Assembly: GCA_020629815.1 (NCBI GenBank)
Contig: JAHDCN010000143.1
Span: forward strand, 1 to 7,055
DNA length: 7,055 bases
DNA from: Verrucomicrobiota bacterium
GTDB taxonomy: Bacteria; Verrucomicrobiota; Verrucomicrobiia; Verrucomicrobiales; DEV007
Reading direction: 5' to 3'
Under the pieces are notes generated by a model that searched no databases, was not told the DNA's origin, and saw only the letters and a program-made list of their open reading frames with translations. Shown in pieces: positions 1 through 6,847 of the stretch. The position numbers were made by a program, and so were the translations under genes. How positions within the stretch are numbered: the first letter of the stretch is position 1; each line of letters begins with the position of its first letter.

Positions 1-2
1 GA

Positions 3-1079
3 AAGACTTCCTGGGGACACGAGGCTTTCGACTGGGAGAAGTCGATTCCCAATGGCCCGCTGGATCATGGCTTCGATTACTACTTCGGGGATACCGTGAT
101 CAATTTCCCGCCATACTGCTGGATCGAGAACGACAAGGTGGTTACTCCGCCGGATACCATGATGGACACCAACAAGTGGAAGAAGATCAAAGAAGGCAAT
201 TGGGAATGTCGCCCGGGGCCGATGATTACCGGCTGGGATCCCTACGAAAATATTCCGAAGACTACGGAGAAAGCGGTGGGCTACATTAAGGAGCAGGCAA
301 AGACGGACGCGCCGTTTTTTCTCTACTTTGCCTATCCGTCGCCCCACGCGCCGATCATTCCGAACGATGAGTTCGACGGCAAAACGGAAGCTGGTCCCTA
401 TGGCGATTTTGTCTATGAAACTGATGATTCCTGCGGCCGCATTTTGAAGGCGCTTGAGGAATCGGGACAGGCGGAAAATACGATCGTGATTTTCAGTGCC
501 GACAATGGTCCGGAAAAATATGCCTACAAGCGCGATGAAGTTTTCGATCACTGGTCAGCGGAGCCGTTCCGCGGATTGAAGCGCGATATTTATGAAGGCG
601 GACACCATGTGCCGTTCCTGATCAAATGGCCGGGTGTGACTGAGGCGGGTGCTGTGTGTGATGCCCTGGTTTCGCAGGTCGATATTATGGCAACACTCGC
701 TGCTCATGTCGGATATGAGTTGCCCAAAGATGCTGCTGAAGACTCGTTTGATTTGCTGCCGTTGATCAAAGAAAAAGTCGATTCTGTTCGCAGTCACCAC
801 ATTCACAATACCAAGGCGGAAGCCTGGGCGATTCGTTCCGGTGAATGGAACCTGGTGGTCGGCAAGAGTGGCTATCACTCCGGTCGCAACAAGGAGTGGG
901 AAGCCAAGCGCAGCTACGCTGTGGATGATGATGCCAAAGTGGAGTTGTATCACTTCGCCAAAGATCCCGGGCAGCGAAACAATGTAGCTGCGGGGAATCC
1001 GGACAAAGTGGCTGAACTGCGGGCTTTGCTGGACCGAGTCCGTGAGCAGGGGTATTCGGCTCCGCGGTTGGCGAAATAG
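3..1079 (+). CDS. Sulfatase (arylsulfatase family), C-terminal part; N-terminus outside window
   Basis: The frame is open from the left edge ([13 protein letters not shown]...) to a TAG at 1077-1079, giving 358 residues. The family usually has about 450-550, so the N-terminus with the signal peptide and the CxPSR formylglycine site is missing. A GTG at 96 lies inside the conserved [10 protein letters not shown] stretch and is not a start. Visible type I sulfatase motifs are SPHAPIIP (339-362), SADNGPE with the metal-binding Asp-Asn (501-506), and the [12 protein letters not shown] segment from 579, whose lysine contacts sulfate in the family. These are followed by the [11 protein letters not shown] motif and a C-terminal [13 protein letters not shown] sub-domain. 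Known role: hydrolysis of sulfate esters, normally in the periplasm or outside the cell, from glycans or aryl sulfates. The substrate cannot be told from this fragment. The gene converges on the minus-strand redox operon. I am confident of the family but not of the substrate. Confidence 0.93.
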   Translation, partial: KTSWGHEAFDWEKSIPNGPLDHGFDYYFGDTVINFPPYCWIENDKVVTPPDTMMDTNKWKKIKEGNWECRPGPMITGWDPYENIPKTTEKAVGYIKEQAKTDAPFFLYFAYPSPHAPIIPNDEFDGKTEAGPYGDFVYETDDSCGRILKALEESGQAENTIVIFSADNGPEKYAYKRDEVFDHWSAEPFRGLKRDIYEGGHHVPFLIKWPGVTEAGAVCDALVSQVDIMATLAAHVGYELPKDAAEDSFDLLPLIKEKVDSVRSHHIHNTKAEAWAIRSGEWNLVVGKSGYHSGRNKEWEAKRSYAVDDDAKVELYHFAKDPGQRNNVAAGNPDKVAELRALLDRVREQGYSAPRLAK

Positions 1080-1086
1080 GCAGAAA

Positions 1087-1141
1087 TAACAGGGTTATGT
1101 CAGTGACCTAACCCTGTTGAGTCAATGACCTAACAGGGTTA
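1087..1141. terminator. Overlapping inverted repeats between convergent genes, likely bidirectional terminator
   Basis: Three copies of one 10-base arm alternate in orientation: AACAGGGTTA at 1088-1097, its complement TAACCCTGTT at 1109-1118, and AACAGGGTTA again at 1132-1141. The middle arm can pair with either neighbour, so two alternative 10-bp hairpins exist. Each loop contains a smaller dyad (GTCAGTGAC or GTCAATGAC) that would extend the stem. The element fills almost all of the 64-bp gap between the sulfatase stop and the redox-operon stop, which fits termination from both sides. On the minus strand the last stem is followed by ATTTCT, a weak U tract. On the plus strand there is no U tract. 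The role is inferred from position and symmetry. Confidence 0.55.
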
Positions 1142-1143
1142 CC

Positions 1144-3591
1144 TCAGCCTGCTTTTCCCACGGATTCTTCTGCTTCGGCCTTGGCTTCCTGTTTCTCTTT
1201 TTCTTTCTGGGCCAGCTGCTTACTGATCTCAGTGCAGGTTGCGAGAACAGCGGAAGGCGTCGCAGGGAGCGGCAGATCGATGTTCAGAGCAGGATTCAGA
1301 CCAAAGGCACGCAAGGCATTCCACAGAGCTTCGCGAATCGATCCGGCCAATAGCACGGGCGCTTCCCCACAGGGATCGCCGGCGGCAGTGGAAAAATCTC
1401 CGGACGGCCGCAGCCGATCCGATTCCCATTGTAAAGGGGCGTCGGCGAAGCCGGGCATGCCTTCCTCGGCATTGTCTTCAGCGAGGTCCTCGGAAAGAAT
1501 CCAGCCGGCGCCAACGGAAAAGGAGCGGAACAGCTGAGCTTCGTCGCGGGCGGACTGATCGGGCGTAGGTGATCCTTCGTGAGCGACATCAACGCGGAGA
1601 ATCTGAATCTCGCCGGTGAAGGCATCGACCTGAATCTCGGTCACGACGGCTGCGTAGGTGAAGGAGGAAAACGGCCAGCCGGCTCCGAGTTCGGGATCCC
1701 ACCAGAGGTTAGGCGTCCGGTGATAGCCGACCGCGAGCAGGTTGACCCGTCTGCGCCAGGCGGCGGCAACGACTTCGTTGAACTCCAGCGGTGCTCCGGG
1801 AAAGGATTCGGGACCTACCTTGCCCTCGGTGAATACGATCGTTTCGATATCGACTTCGGTGTGGCCTTTGGCTGCGAAAAGCTGAACTGCGGTTTCGCGC
1901 AGCTGCTTCAACAATTGCTCGCTCGCATCGGCCATGGCGCGGAGAATCAGTCCGGCGGAATCAACGGCGTTGGCGGGTGTGGCCTGTGGCACTGCATTCA
2001 AGTCACCCGGGATGACGCGAACGTTGGCCGGGGAAATTCCGAAGCGATTCGAGATTTCCTCTTTCAGCTGCAGGTCGAGTCCATCGCGCAGATCGATCAG
2101 GCCCGGTCGCACCTGAACTGAACCGTCGGGCAAAATGTGGATCAGAGCCATGCCCATATTGCGCTCGGGGCGCGGATCGCCGAGACCGAATTTCACGGGT
2201 GTGGCGGCGATGCCGCGCTTGTGGCTCGGGTTGCGGCGGTTCCACTTTTCCACTTCCTTAACTCGGTCGTAGTATTCGCTGCGACCGATCGCATGATTCC
2301 AAACCCGCTGAATCGCGGAAGGGTTCACGGGCTGACCATAGGGCGTGGTATTGACACCGGTGTCGTCGCCGTAAAAGTTCTTCTCCCGGATTTCATCGGC
2401 GGGAATGCCGGTGATTCCGGCCACGCGCTGGATCAGTTCCTCCATCACCCAGGCACCCTGAGCGGCTCCTTCTCCCGGCATTGATCCGGACGTCAGTCGA
2501 TTGGTTTTGCAGAGGATTCCGCGGATTCGAAGATCGGGGATTCCATAAACCGAATCGCAATGCAGTAAGGCTCGGTCAAGGAAAGCCTGAGAATCGCCGG
2601 GGAAAAATCCGGCATCAAACCGGAGATCAATATTGGCGGCTTCAATGACACCATCGTCCGAAAAGCCTACGGTGTATTTGCCGTGGGTAGCGTGGCGGTC
2701 GCCGGCAATCAGGGGCTCGGTGGGAGAGTCAAGAATCAGGGTTACCGCAGCACGGCCTTTCAGTGCTGCGTAGGTTGCCAGAATCGCCAGACGAACCGGT
2801 TCTGATTCGAGTGCGCCAGGTAGCCCATTGGCTGCCTCAGACTCAACCTCGACCGCACTCTCAGGAAGACCTGAAACGCGCGCTACGGCGGAACGAATGC
2901 GTGAGGGTAGCAGGGATTTTGCCTGCACCCGGATGGTTTCGCCGCGGTTCATGGGGCGAATGGTAATGCTCGGCTGAATCTCCAAACAGGGACGTTGCGA
3001 GGCAATCGTAAGCTCGCCCTGATAGCGATTGTCCGATTTGGCAATGGCCGCGCGCACATCGCCGCGCTCGGTTTTGCGCGCTTCGCTGTGGTAGCTTTTC
3101 ATCGCGGCCGCATGCTCCAGATTGAGTATGCCCGGCAGCTCGTGATAATCGATCTGGATTTCCTCCCGCGCTGCGCGACAGCTGGCTTCATCCTCGCCGA
3201 TAATGATCGCCAGTGGCTGACCGACGTAGCAGACTTCCTGATCAGCAAGAAGCGGCTCACCGGGAAATCCGGGGCCGAGTTCGTTTTCTCCCGGGATGTC
3301 TTCCGCTAGCAACACGGCCTCAACGCCTTCTACCCGGCGTGCGGCGGAGGCATCTTTTTTTGCGATGGTAGCGGAGGCATGCGGGCTGGTGAGGAGCATC
3401 ATCACCAGATGACGATCAGATGCCCGCCAACCAGTAGCTTCGCGGTCGAGAGCGGAACCATCGACCTCGCCTACTTCCATGCGCTTGCGACGCAGGCGTT
3501 GGCGAAAGGTTTCGCTGCCTTCGTCTTCATCGGGAAAACGAAACGGCGTTACGTTGGAGTCTTCCCCCAAATCTTTATCTTCGTCGCTCAT
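1144..3591 (-). CDS. Xanthine dehydrogenase family molybdopterin-binding subunit homologue (XdhB-like), diverged active site
   Basis: The protein has 815 residues; the family is about 730-790. Start ATG is at 3591, only 4 bases after the stop of the upstream flavin subunit, and no good ribosome site is seen, so translational coupling is likely. Residues 1-40 are a charged, acidic N-terminal extension. Residues 46-165 match the aldehyde oxidase/xanthine dehydrogenase a/b hammerhead domain (LTSPHASATI; EDIPGENELGPG; EPLLADQEVCYVGQPLAI). Residues 175-770 match the molybdopterin-binding domains (GDVRAAIAKSD; RTPNLWWDPELGAG; YAAVVTEIQVDAFTGE; SVGAGWILSEDL; CGEAPVLLAGSIREAL). The C-terminus (789-815) is Lys/Glu-rich and probably helical. 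Expected cofactor motifs are eroded: GFGGKE becomes NGLPGALE (255-262), FRGFGGPQ becomes MPGEGAAQG (371-379, arginine replaced by proline), and MGQG becomes LRDG (501-504). The catalytic glutamate of GEPP seems kept as GEAP (E743). Homology is secure. Hydroxylase activity and substrate are doubtful. It is expected to bind the neighbouring flavin subunit. Confidence 0.9.
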   Translation of the reverse strand: MSDEDKDLGEDSNVTPFRFPDEDEGSETFRQRLRRKRMEVGEVDGSALDREATGWRASDRHLVMMLLTSPHASATIAKKDASAARRVEGVEAVLLAEDIPGENELGPGFPGEPLLADQEVCYVGQPLAIIIGEDEASCRAAREEIQIDYHELPGILNLEHAAAMKSYHSEARKTERGDVRAAIAKSDNRYQGELTIASQRPCLEIQPSITIRPMNRGETIRVQAKSLLPSRIRSAVARVSGLPESAVEVESEAANGLPGALESEPVRLAILATYAALKGRAAVTLILDSPTEPLIAGDRHATHGKYTVGFSDDGVIEAANIDLRFDAGFFPGDSQAFLDRALLHCDSVYGIPDLRIRGILCKTNRLTSGSMPGEGAAQGAWVMEELIQRVAGITGIPADEIREKNFYGDDTGVNTTPYGQPVNPSAIQRVWNHAIGRSEYYDRVKEVEKWNRRNPSHKRGIAATPVKFGLGDPRPERNMGMALIHILPDGSVQVRPGLIDLRDGLDLQLKEEISNRFGISPANVRVIPGDLNAVPQATPANAVDSAGLILRAMADASEQLLKQLRETAVQLFAAKGHTEVDIETIVFTEGKVGPESFPGAPLEFNEVVAAAWRRRVNLLAVGYHRTPNLWWDPELGAGWPFSSFTYAAVVTEIQVDAFTGEIQILRVDVAHEGSPTPDQSARDEAQLFRSFSVGAGWILSEDLAEDNAEEGMPGFADAPLQWESDRLRPSGDFSTAAGDPCGEAPVLLAGSIREALWNALRAFGLNPALNIDLPLPATPSAVLATCTEISKQLAQKEKEKQEAKAEAEESVGKAG

Positions 3592-3595
3592 CGAT

Positions 3596-5203
3596 TTAGG
3601 TCAGGGGTGTGATGGCATCGAAGAAAGGTTGCTCCAATCGACCAATTTCGTTGCTGGCTGACAGGTTCTTCGGTTTCACGCTGTCGGGATCGGGGTGTTG
3701 ATAGTAAAATTTCTGAAACAGGGTAATCACCAACTGCTTGCGATAAAGAGCGGCTTCTTCGTCGTCCTCTTCCTCACTGGCGGCTTTGAGCAGGGCACCG
3801 GCACTTTTGTGCAAAACCGGCAGCACTGCGTGCATGGTATCTTCGTTCCAGGTTTTTCCAGCCAGGAATTCTTCGGCTTCCTTTATGCGAACCGGAGTCT
3901 TGCCCAGACCTGAGTAGGCGATCCATGCCTTGGCGACGACTTTTTCTCTCAACTCGAGGGCGAAGGCTCCGGTGACAAACGGGTCTACCAGATTGCGTCG
4001 TTGACCGGTGCTGTAGGCATCGCAAATTCTTGCGGTCATGCCCCGTGAATCGAGCAGGCTGTCGGTGGAGCGGGGAATCACGACACTTCGAACGATCTCT
4101 CCCGGCTGCAAAATCGTGCCGCCGTTTTTATCGAAAAACTGGGACACGGGCGCGTTGCGCTCACCGTCGTTGGAAAGCAACATCACCCGTGCATTCAGGG
4201 CGATCAAGAGAGGGGAGAGTTGTCCCTGTGACCACGCAGTTGCGAGGTAGCCGCCGAGTGTTGCTCGATTGCGAACAGGTCGGGAACCAAAGCGACGCAT
4301 CAACTTGGCAAACTCCGGACACTCGCGGCCAATCGTTTCGGCAATGCGGGTCAGGGACACTGCGCTGCCAATTTCCCAGTAATCCTGATCGGTGATGATT
4401 TCGTTCAGCTCATCGACGCCCTCGACCGAGATCAGGTTCGGCCACTCAACTTTGCCGCTGTCCTGTGCCAGCCCAGTGCCGCCGGCAATCAATTGTGCCT
4501 CTGGATATTCGCGCTTCAGACGCATCAGATCGACCAGCGTTTTAGGTCGGTAAAATCTCCGCTTGGAGCCATCTACATAGTTTAGCTCCGCATATTCCTT
4601 CAACTGGAACAGGCGTTTGGAAAACCGGTCTTCGTGGATGTCTTTACGCCCGGTCCAAACCTGATTTTCCTTGCCCGATTTTTCGGCTTTCTGGGCTGCC
4701 TCGTGGCGCACCTGCTCTACGGAGGCGAACACTCGCGCTGCCGCGTCACGGACCGAGGGCACATTCAGCGAACGGGTCACCAGCGAATCAAACTGGTCGT
4801 TCATTTGGCCACGACGTCGCAGGTCGGGCCGGTAAAAGCCTTCAAACAGAGCGGCGGCCAGGGAGCCGTTGCGTTTTGAGCCTGATTCAAAAATTCCACT
4901 GGAAAGAGCAATATTCACCGGATGATTGGGATCGCTGTTGGAAATACCCTGAGGCGTCCAGACCTGACGACCAGCCAGCTGCGGCATCAGCAAAAGTGTC
5001 GCGTCGTTGAGACGAAAACGCGGCGCATCCTTTTCCAACTGACCGACGATTACGGGGCAACCGCCGCGCCACGATTCGCCGAATGAGAAATCAGCATAGA
5101 TTTCGTCGAGCTGAACCAAAAACTGCGCGAGAGTCAGGTGAGTGTCGTCCTTTTCGACCCGGTACGGTCTACCGTCTAATTCCAATGAAAACCAACTTTG
5201 CAT
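3596..5203 (-). CDS. Xanthine dehydrogenase small-subunit homologue: FAD-binding domain with ferredoxin-like N-terminus lacking the Fe-S cysteines
   Basis: The protein has 535 residues with the layout of bacterial XdhA (ferredoxin plus FAD domain, usually 450-500). I chose the ATG at 5203 because MQSWFSLELDGRPYRVE aligns with the usual start of the ferredoxin fold. An in-frame GTG at 5233 would add ten residues but has no ribosome site. Residues 1-90 follow the plant-type ferredoxin domain (TLLLMPQLAGRQVWTPQGI resembles the LMMLPQIAGK...IEGI segment) and 91-160 the helical domain. Only C49 remains of the eight cysteines that normally hold two [2Fe-2S] clusters; the whole protein has three (49, 295, 394). 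From about 215 comes the FAD domain: FYRPKTLVDLMRL, AGGTGLAQ (240-247), WEIGSAVSLT, RFGSRPVRNRATLGGYLAT (304-322) and PGEIVRSVVIP. The CO-dehydrogenase-flavoprotein-like C-terminal domain follows (DPFVTGAFALEL; AWIAYSGLGKTPVR). It is first in an operon with the molybdopterin-subunit homologue. It probably binds FAD but cannot carry electrons through Fe-S centres. Confidence 0.88.
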   Translation of the reverse strand: MQSWFSLELDGRPYRVEKDDTHLTLAQFLVQLDEIYADFSFGESWRGGCPVIVGQLEKDAPRFRLNDATLLLMPQLAGRQVWTPQGISNSDPNHPVNIALSSGIFESGSKRNGSLAAALFEGFYRPDLRRRGQMNDQFDSLVTRSLNVPSVRDAAARVFASVEQVRHEAAQKAEKSGKENQVWTGRKDIHEDRFSKRLFQLKEYAELNYVDGSKRRFYRPKTLVDLMRLKREYPEAQLIAGGTGLAQDSGKVEWPNLISVEGVDELNEIITDQDYWEIGSAVSLTRIAETIGRECPEFAKLMRRFGSRPVRNRATLGGYLATAWSQGQLSPLLIALNARVMLLSNDGERNAPVSQFFDKNGGTILQPGEIVRSVVIPRSTDSLLDSRGMTARICDAYSTGQRRNLVDPFVTGAFALELREKVVAKAWIAYSGLGKTPVRIKEAEEFLAGKTWNEDTMHAVLPVLHKSAGALLKAASEEEDDEEAALYRKQLVITLFQKFYYQHPDPDSVKPKNLSASNEIGRLEQPFFDAITPLT

Positions 5204-5294
5204 GCTCCTGCTCGGCGCACCCAAAGTTACCACTTTTGGTAAAGTGATTCCAAAATTTAAAAATCCAAGGGGTGCGTGACCGGTAATTTGCCAT
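5169..5294 (-). CDS. Possible 41-aa leader peptide overlapping the start of the redox operon
   Basis: On the minus strand an ATG at 5294 follows a perfect AGGAGG (5308-5303) with an 8-base spacer, the best Shine-Dalgarno sequence in the region. The frame encodes a short basic, aromatic-rich peptide (MANYRSRTPWIFKFW...) ending at TAG (5171-5169). It runs 35 bases into the XdhA-like gene in another frame, so ribosomes ending here could reinitiate at the ATG at 5203, whose own ribosome site (AGGAG one base before the ATG) is too close to be good. I recognise no homologue. It could be a regulatory leader or coupling ORF, a real small protein, or chance. A sequence error joining it to the large gene is also possible. 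Confidence 0.35.
   Translation of the reverse strand: MANYRSRTPWIFKFWNHFTKSGNFGCAEQEHAKLVFIGIRR
5227..5242. promoter_or_regulatory. Short dyad upstream of the redox operon
   Basis: TTACC-ACTTTT-GGTAA is a perfect 5-bp inverted repeat with a 6-base centre. It overlaps a second imperfect dyad, CCAAAGT-TACC-ACTTTTGG (5221-5239). It lies 24 bases before the chosen start of the XdhA-like gene and inside the possible leader ORF. It could be an operator or a small RNA hairpin affecting translation of the operon. Short dyads like this occur by chance, so support is weak. Confidence 0.25.
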
Positions 5295-5329
5295 AAAAAC
5301 GGCCTCCTTGCAGGAAATTTTAGAAAAGT

Positions 5330-5354
5330 GTTATATTAATTAGTTTGACTAATT
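5330..5354 (-). promoter_or_regulatory. Probable promoter -10 with operator-like palindrome for the redox operon
   Basis: In the AT-rich gap after the serine hydrolase gene, the minus strand carries TATAAC (5335-5330), close to the -10 consensus, about 20 bases before the AGGAGG of the leader ORF. Directly upstream is a perfect 7-bp inverted repeat with a 3-base centre, AATTAGT-TTG-ACTAATT (5338-5354), in the -10/-35 spacer where a repressor would bind. No good -35 hexamer is visible (CTTCAA at 17 bp is poor), which suggests dependence on an activator or another sigma factor, or that the promoter call is wrong. The palindrome could instead mark the end of the serine hydrolase transcript, but it is AT-rich and would make a weak terminator. 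Confidence 0.35.
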
Positions 5355-5359
5355 GAAGC

Positions 5360-6556
5360 TTATTTCTTTTTCAGCAGCTTCTGAAGGAGCGTCGCATCTT
5401 GATAAGCTCCTTTACTTTCTCCCTGGCGCACGACAACCAGGTTCTGTTTTGGAAGCAAATACAGGCGTTGTTTGCCGGCTCCGGCTGCCATGTAGAGATC
5501 TTTAAGGCCGGGCCCAATATTTTTTGCTGCCAGCCAGAAGGTGATGCCGTATTCGGAACGGGCTGCTGAACCTTTGCGGCATTCCTGAAGAGCAGTGGCA
5601 TCAACCAGCTGTTCACCGTTCCATTCGCCGTCCTGCAGTAGGAATTTTCCCAGTTTAGCCCACTCTCTGGCAGTGAGGTGAGCGCCCGAAGGCAGGTGAG
5701 GCATCCTATCATCATCTCGGCGCCAGTCGGCATATTCCATTTCAATCGGGTCCAATACACGGTCTTTCAGGTAGGCCAGCGGATCGGGATACGGGAAGTC
5801 TTCGCGCGCGGTCAGCTTCCTGCGCATCACTTCGCCAAAAATTTGAAAAGGGGCCGGGCCGTAGGAAAATTTCTTGCCGGGCGCGGATTCCATGGCGGAT
5901 TGGATCGCCTCTTTGTAACTTGGAACGCGGCCGACCTTGCCGGGATTGATACCGCTGGTGAGACTGAGTAGCTGCCTGATGGTGATCGACGCTTTTCGTT
6001 TATCATTCTTCCATTCAGGGATGGTTTGCGAAACCGGCTCATCGAGAGTCAGGAGTTTGTCTTGCACTGCGGCAGCGGCGATGATTCCGGAAAAACTCTT
6101 GGTGCCACTTGCGAGTCGATGCGGCTTTTCCGGGTTCCAGCCCTGATCGTAGCGTTCGAAAAGAATCTTGCCGCTCGTGCCGTCCAGAACCAGAAAGGAG
6201 TAACCGTTTTTGGAAACCGAGTATTCCGCTGCGGCGCGGCAACTGGCTTCACTGACAGGGGAATTTTCGGGAAAAGATTCGGCGACATGAATAATCGGTT
6301 TCGCTGCGGGATCGGGAGTTCCGGAGGCTTTTTGCATGGCAGCCTTGATCTCCGCGATCGTTGCGCCACCGCTTTGGTCGGTATCTGCTCTGGCCAGAAA
6401 CTCCGCGCGGCGGGGAAACTCCTCACCGGAAAGTTCGCCGTTTTTGTCTCGATCAAGACGCTCAAAAAGGGCTTCGAGATTGGGCATTTCCTGAGCAGAC
6501 AGGAGGGAAAACCCGATACTAAGAAAAAGGAAAAGAAGAAGAAACCGGTGCCGCAT
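5360..6556 (-). CDS. Exported serine hydrolase (beta-lactamase/DD-peptidase fold, PF00144-type) with N-terminal EF-hand pair
   Basis: The protein has 398 residues. Start ATG at 6556 is chosen because GAGG lies 7 bases upstream and a signal peptide follows at once (RHR, hydrophobic 5-19, SAQ cleavage near 20-22). The upstream in-frame extension has no such features. Residues 35-46 (DRDKNGELSGEE) and 58-69 (DTDQSGGATIAE) are two EF-hand calcium loops with acidic residues at the ligand positions. A linker (75-110) leads to the serine hydrolase domain: SxxK as S150-G-T-K153 (catalytic Ser and Lys), the second motif as YGP (Y232) instead of YxN, HLPSGAHLTAREWAKLG (287-303), and the late GAGKQRLYLLP strand (359-369) where KTG/HTG normally lies. 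Known members are esterases, beta-lactamases or peptidases acting outside the cytoplasm. Substrate is unknown. It is not clearly in the same transcript as the redox operon 157 bases downstream. Confidence 0.92.
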   Translation of the reverse strand: MRHRFLLLFLFLSIGFSLLSAQEMPNLEALFERLDRDKNGELSGEEFPRRAEFLARADTDQSGGATIAEIKAAMQKASGTPDPAAKPIIHVAESFPENSPVSEASCRAAAEYSVSKNGYSFLVLDGTSGKILFERYDQGWNPEKPHRLASGTKSFSGIIAAAAVQDKLLTLDEPVSQTIPEWKNDKRKASITIRQLLSLTSGINPGKVGRVPSYKEAIQSAMESAPGKKFSYGPAPFQIFGEVMRRKLTAREDFPYPDPLAYLKDRVLDPIEMEYADWRRDDDRMPHLPSGAHLTAREWAKLGKFLLQDGEWNGEQLVDATALQECRKGSAARSEYGITFWLAAKNIGPGLKDLYMAAGAGKQRLYLLPKQNLVVVRQGESKGAYQDATLLQKLLKKK

Positions 6557-6567
6557 GTTATTGCCTC
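6557..6567 (-). promoter_or_regulatory. Ribosome binding site of the serine hydrolase gene
   Basis: Read on the minus strand, GAGG is followed by CAATAAC and then the ATG at 6556. This is a good match at normal spacing and decides this start over the in-frame upstream codons, which would place a non-hydrophobic stretch before the signal peptide. Confidence 0.6.
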
Positions 6568-6629
6568 GAGTTACAAAGGAAACCCGCGATTGTAGGATGG
6601 GTTGCGCTTTATCTGTGCGAGTTTCTGCT

Positions 6630-6809
6630 ATGAAAAACGGAAAGTTACTTCGAGCACCTTTTCTAGCCGTCATGGCAGTCGCGGTGGGGCTTTCGGTATT
6701 TTCTGTTTCGCGAGGCAATGTGAACTACAACGAATTGCGCGTGATCGAGTTCTTTGTCCTGCCGCATCTGGCCAGCGCTGCCGAAATCGGGATCGTGGAA
6801 TGGCTTTGA
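6630..6809 (+). CDS. Possible small membrane or secreted peptide, 59 aa
   Basis: This sits in the 291-bp gap between divergent genes. ATG at 6630 opens a 59-residue frame ending at TGA (6807-6809), 38 bases before the downstream sulfatase start and on the same strand. The start MKNGKLLRAP gives a basic N-terminus followed by a hydrophobic run (about 10-26, FLAVMAVAVGLSVF), as in a signal peptide or single membrane helix. A more polar stretch and a second hydrophobic patch (FFVLPHLASAA) follow. The ribosome site is weak (GAG 8 bases upstream). I recognise no family. It could be a small protein upstream of the sulfatase or a chance ORF. Apart from it, I see no clear promoter, RNA or repeat in 6557-6847. 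Confidence 0.32.
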   Translation: MKNGKLLRAPFLAVMAVAVGLSVFSVSRGNVNYNELRVIEFFVLPHLASAAEIGIVEWL

Positions 6810-6847
6810 ATTCTTGAGTTGCCGGGCCAATTCGCTATCGTCCGTTC

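Noticed and set aside
96..98. GTG as start of the left sulfatase
   Set aside because: Conserved sulfatase sequence (GFDYYFGDT) continues upstream in frame to the window edge, so this is an internal valine codon.
555..953. A 132-codon minus-strand open frame inside the left sulfatase
   Set aside because: It is antisense to conserved sulfatase motifs and has no recognisable domain or ribosome site.
1579..2121. A 180-codon plus-strand open frame inside the molybdopterin-subunit gene
   Set aside because: It lies antisense to a well-supported coding region, matches no family I know, and its Gly/Asp/Ala-rich content is what the opposite strand of such genes gives.
5204..5233. GTG start at 5233 for the XdhA-like gene
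   Set aside because: No ribosome site is present and the added ten residues do not fit the ferredoxin-domain start; kept only as an alternative.
6557..6718. A 54-residue upstream extension of the serine hydrolase
   Set aside because: The signal peptide begins at the inner ATG (6556), which has a good ribosome site; the extension would bury it and has no family match.
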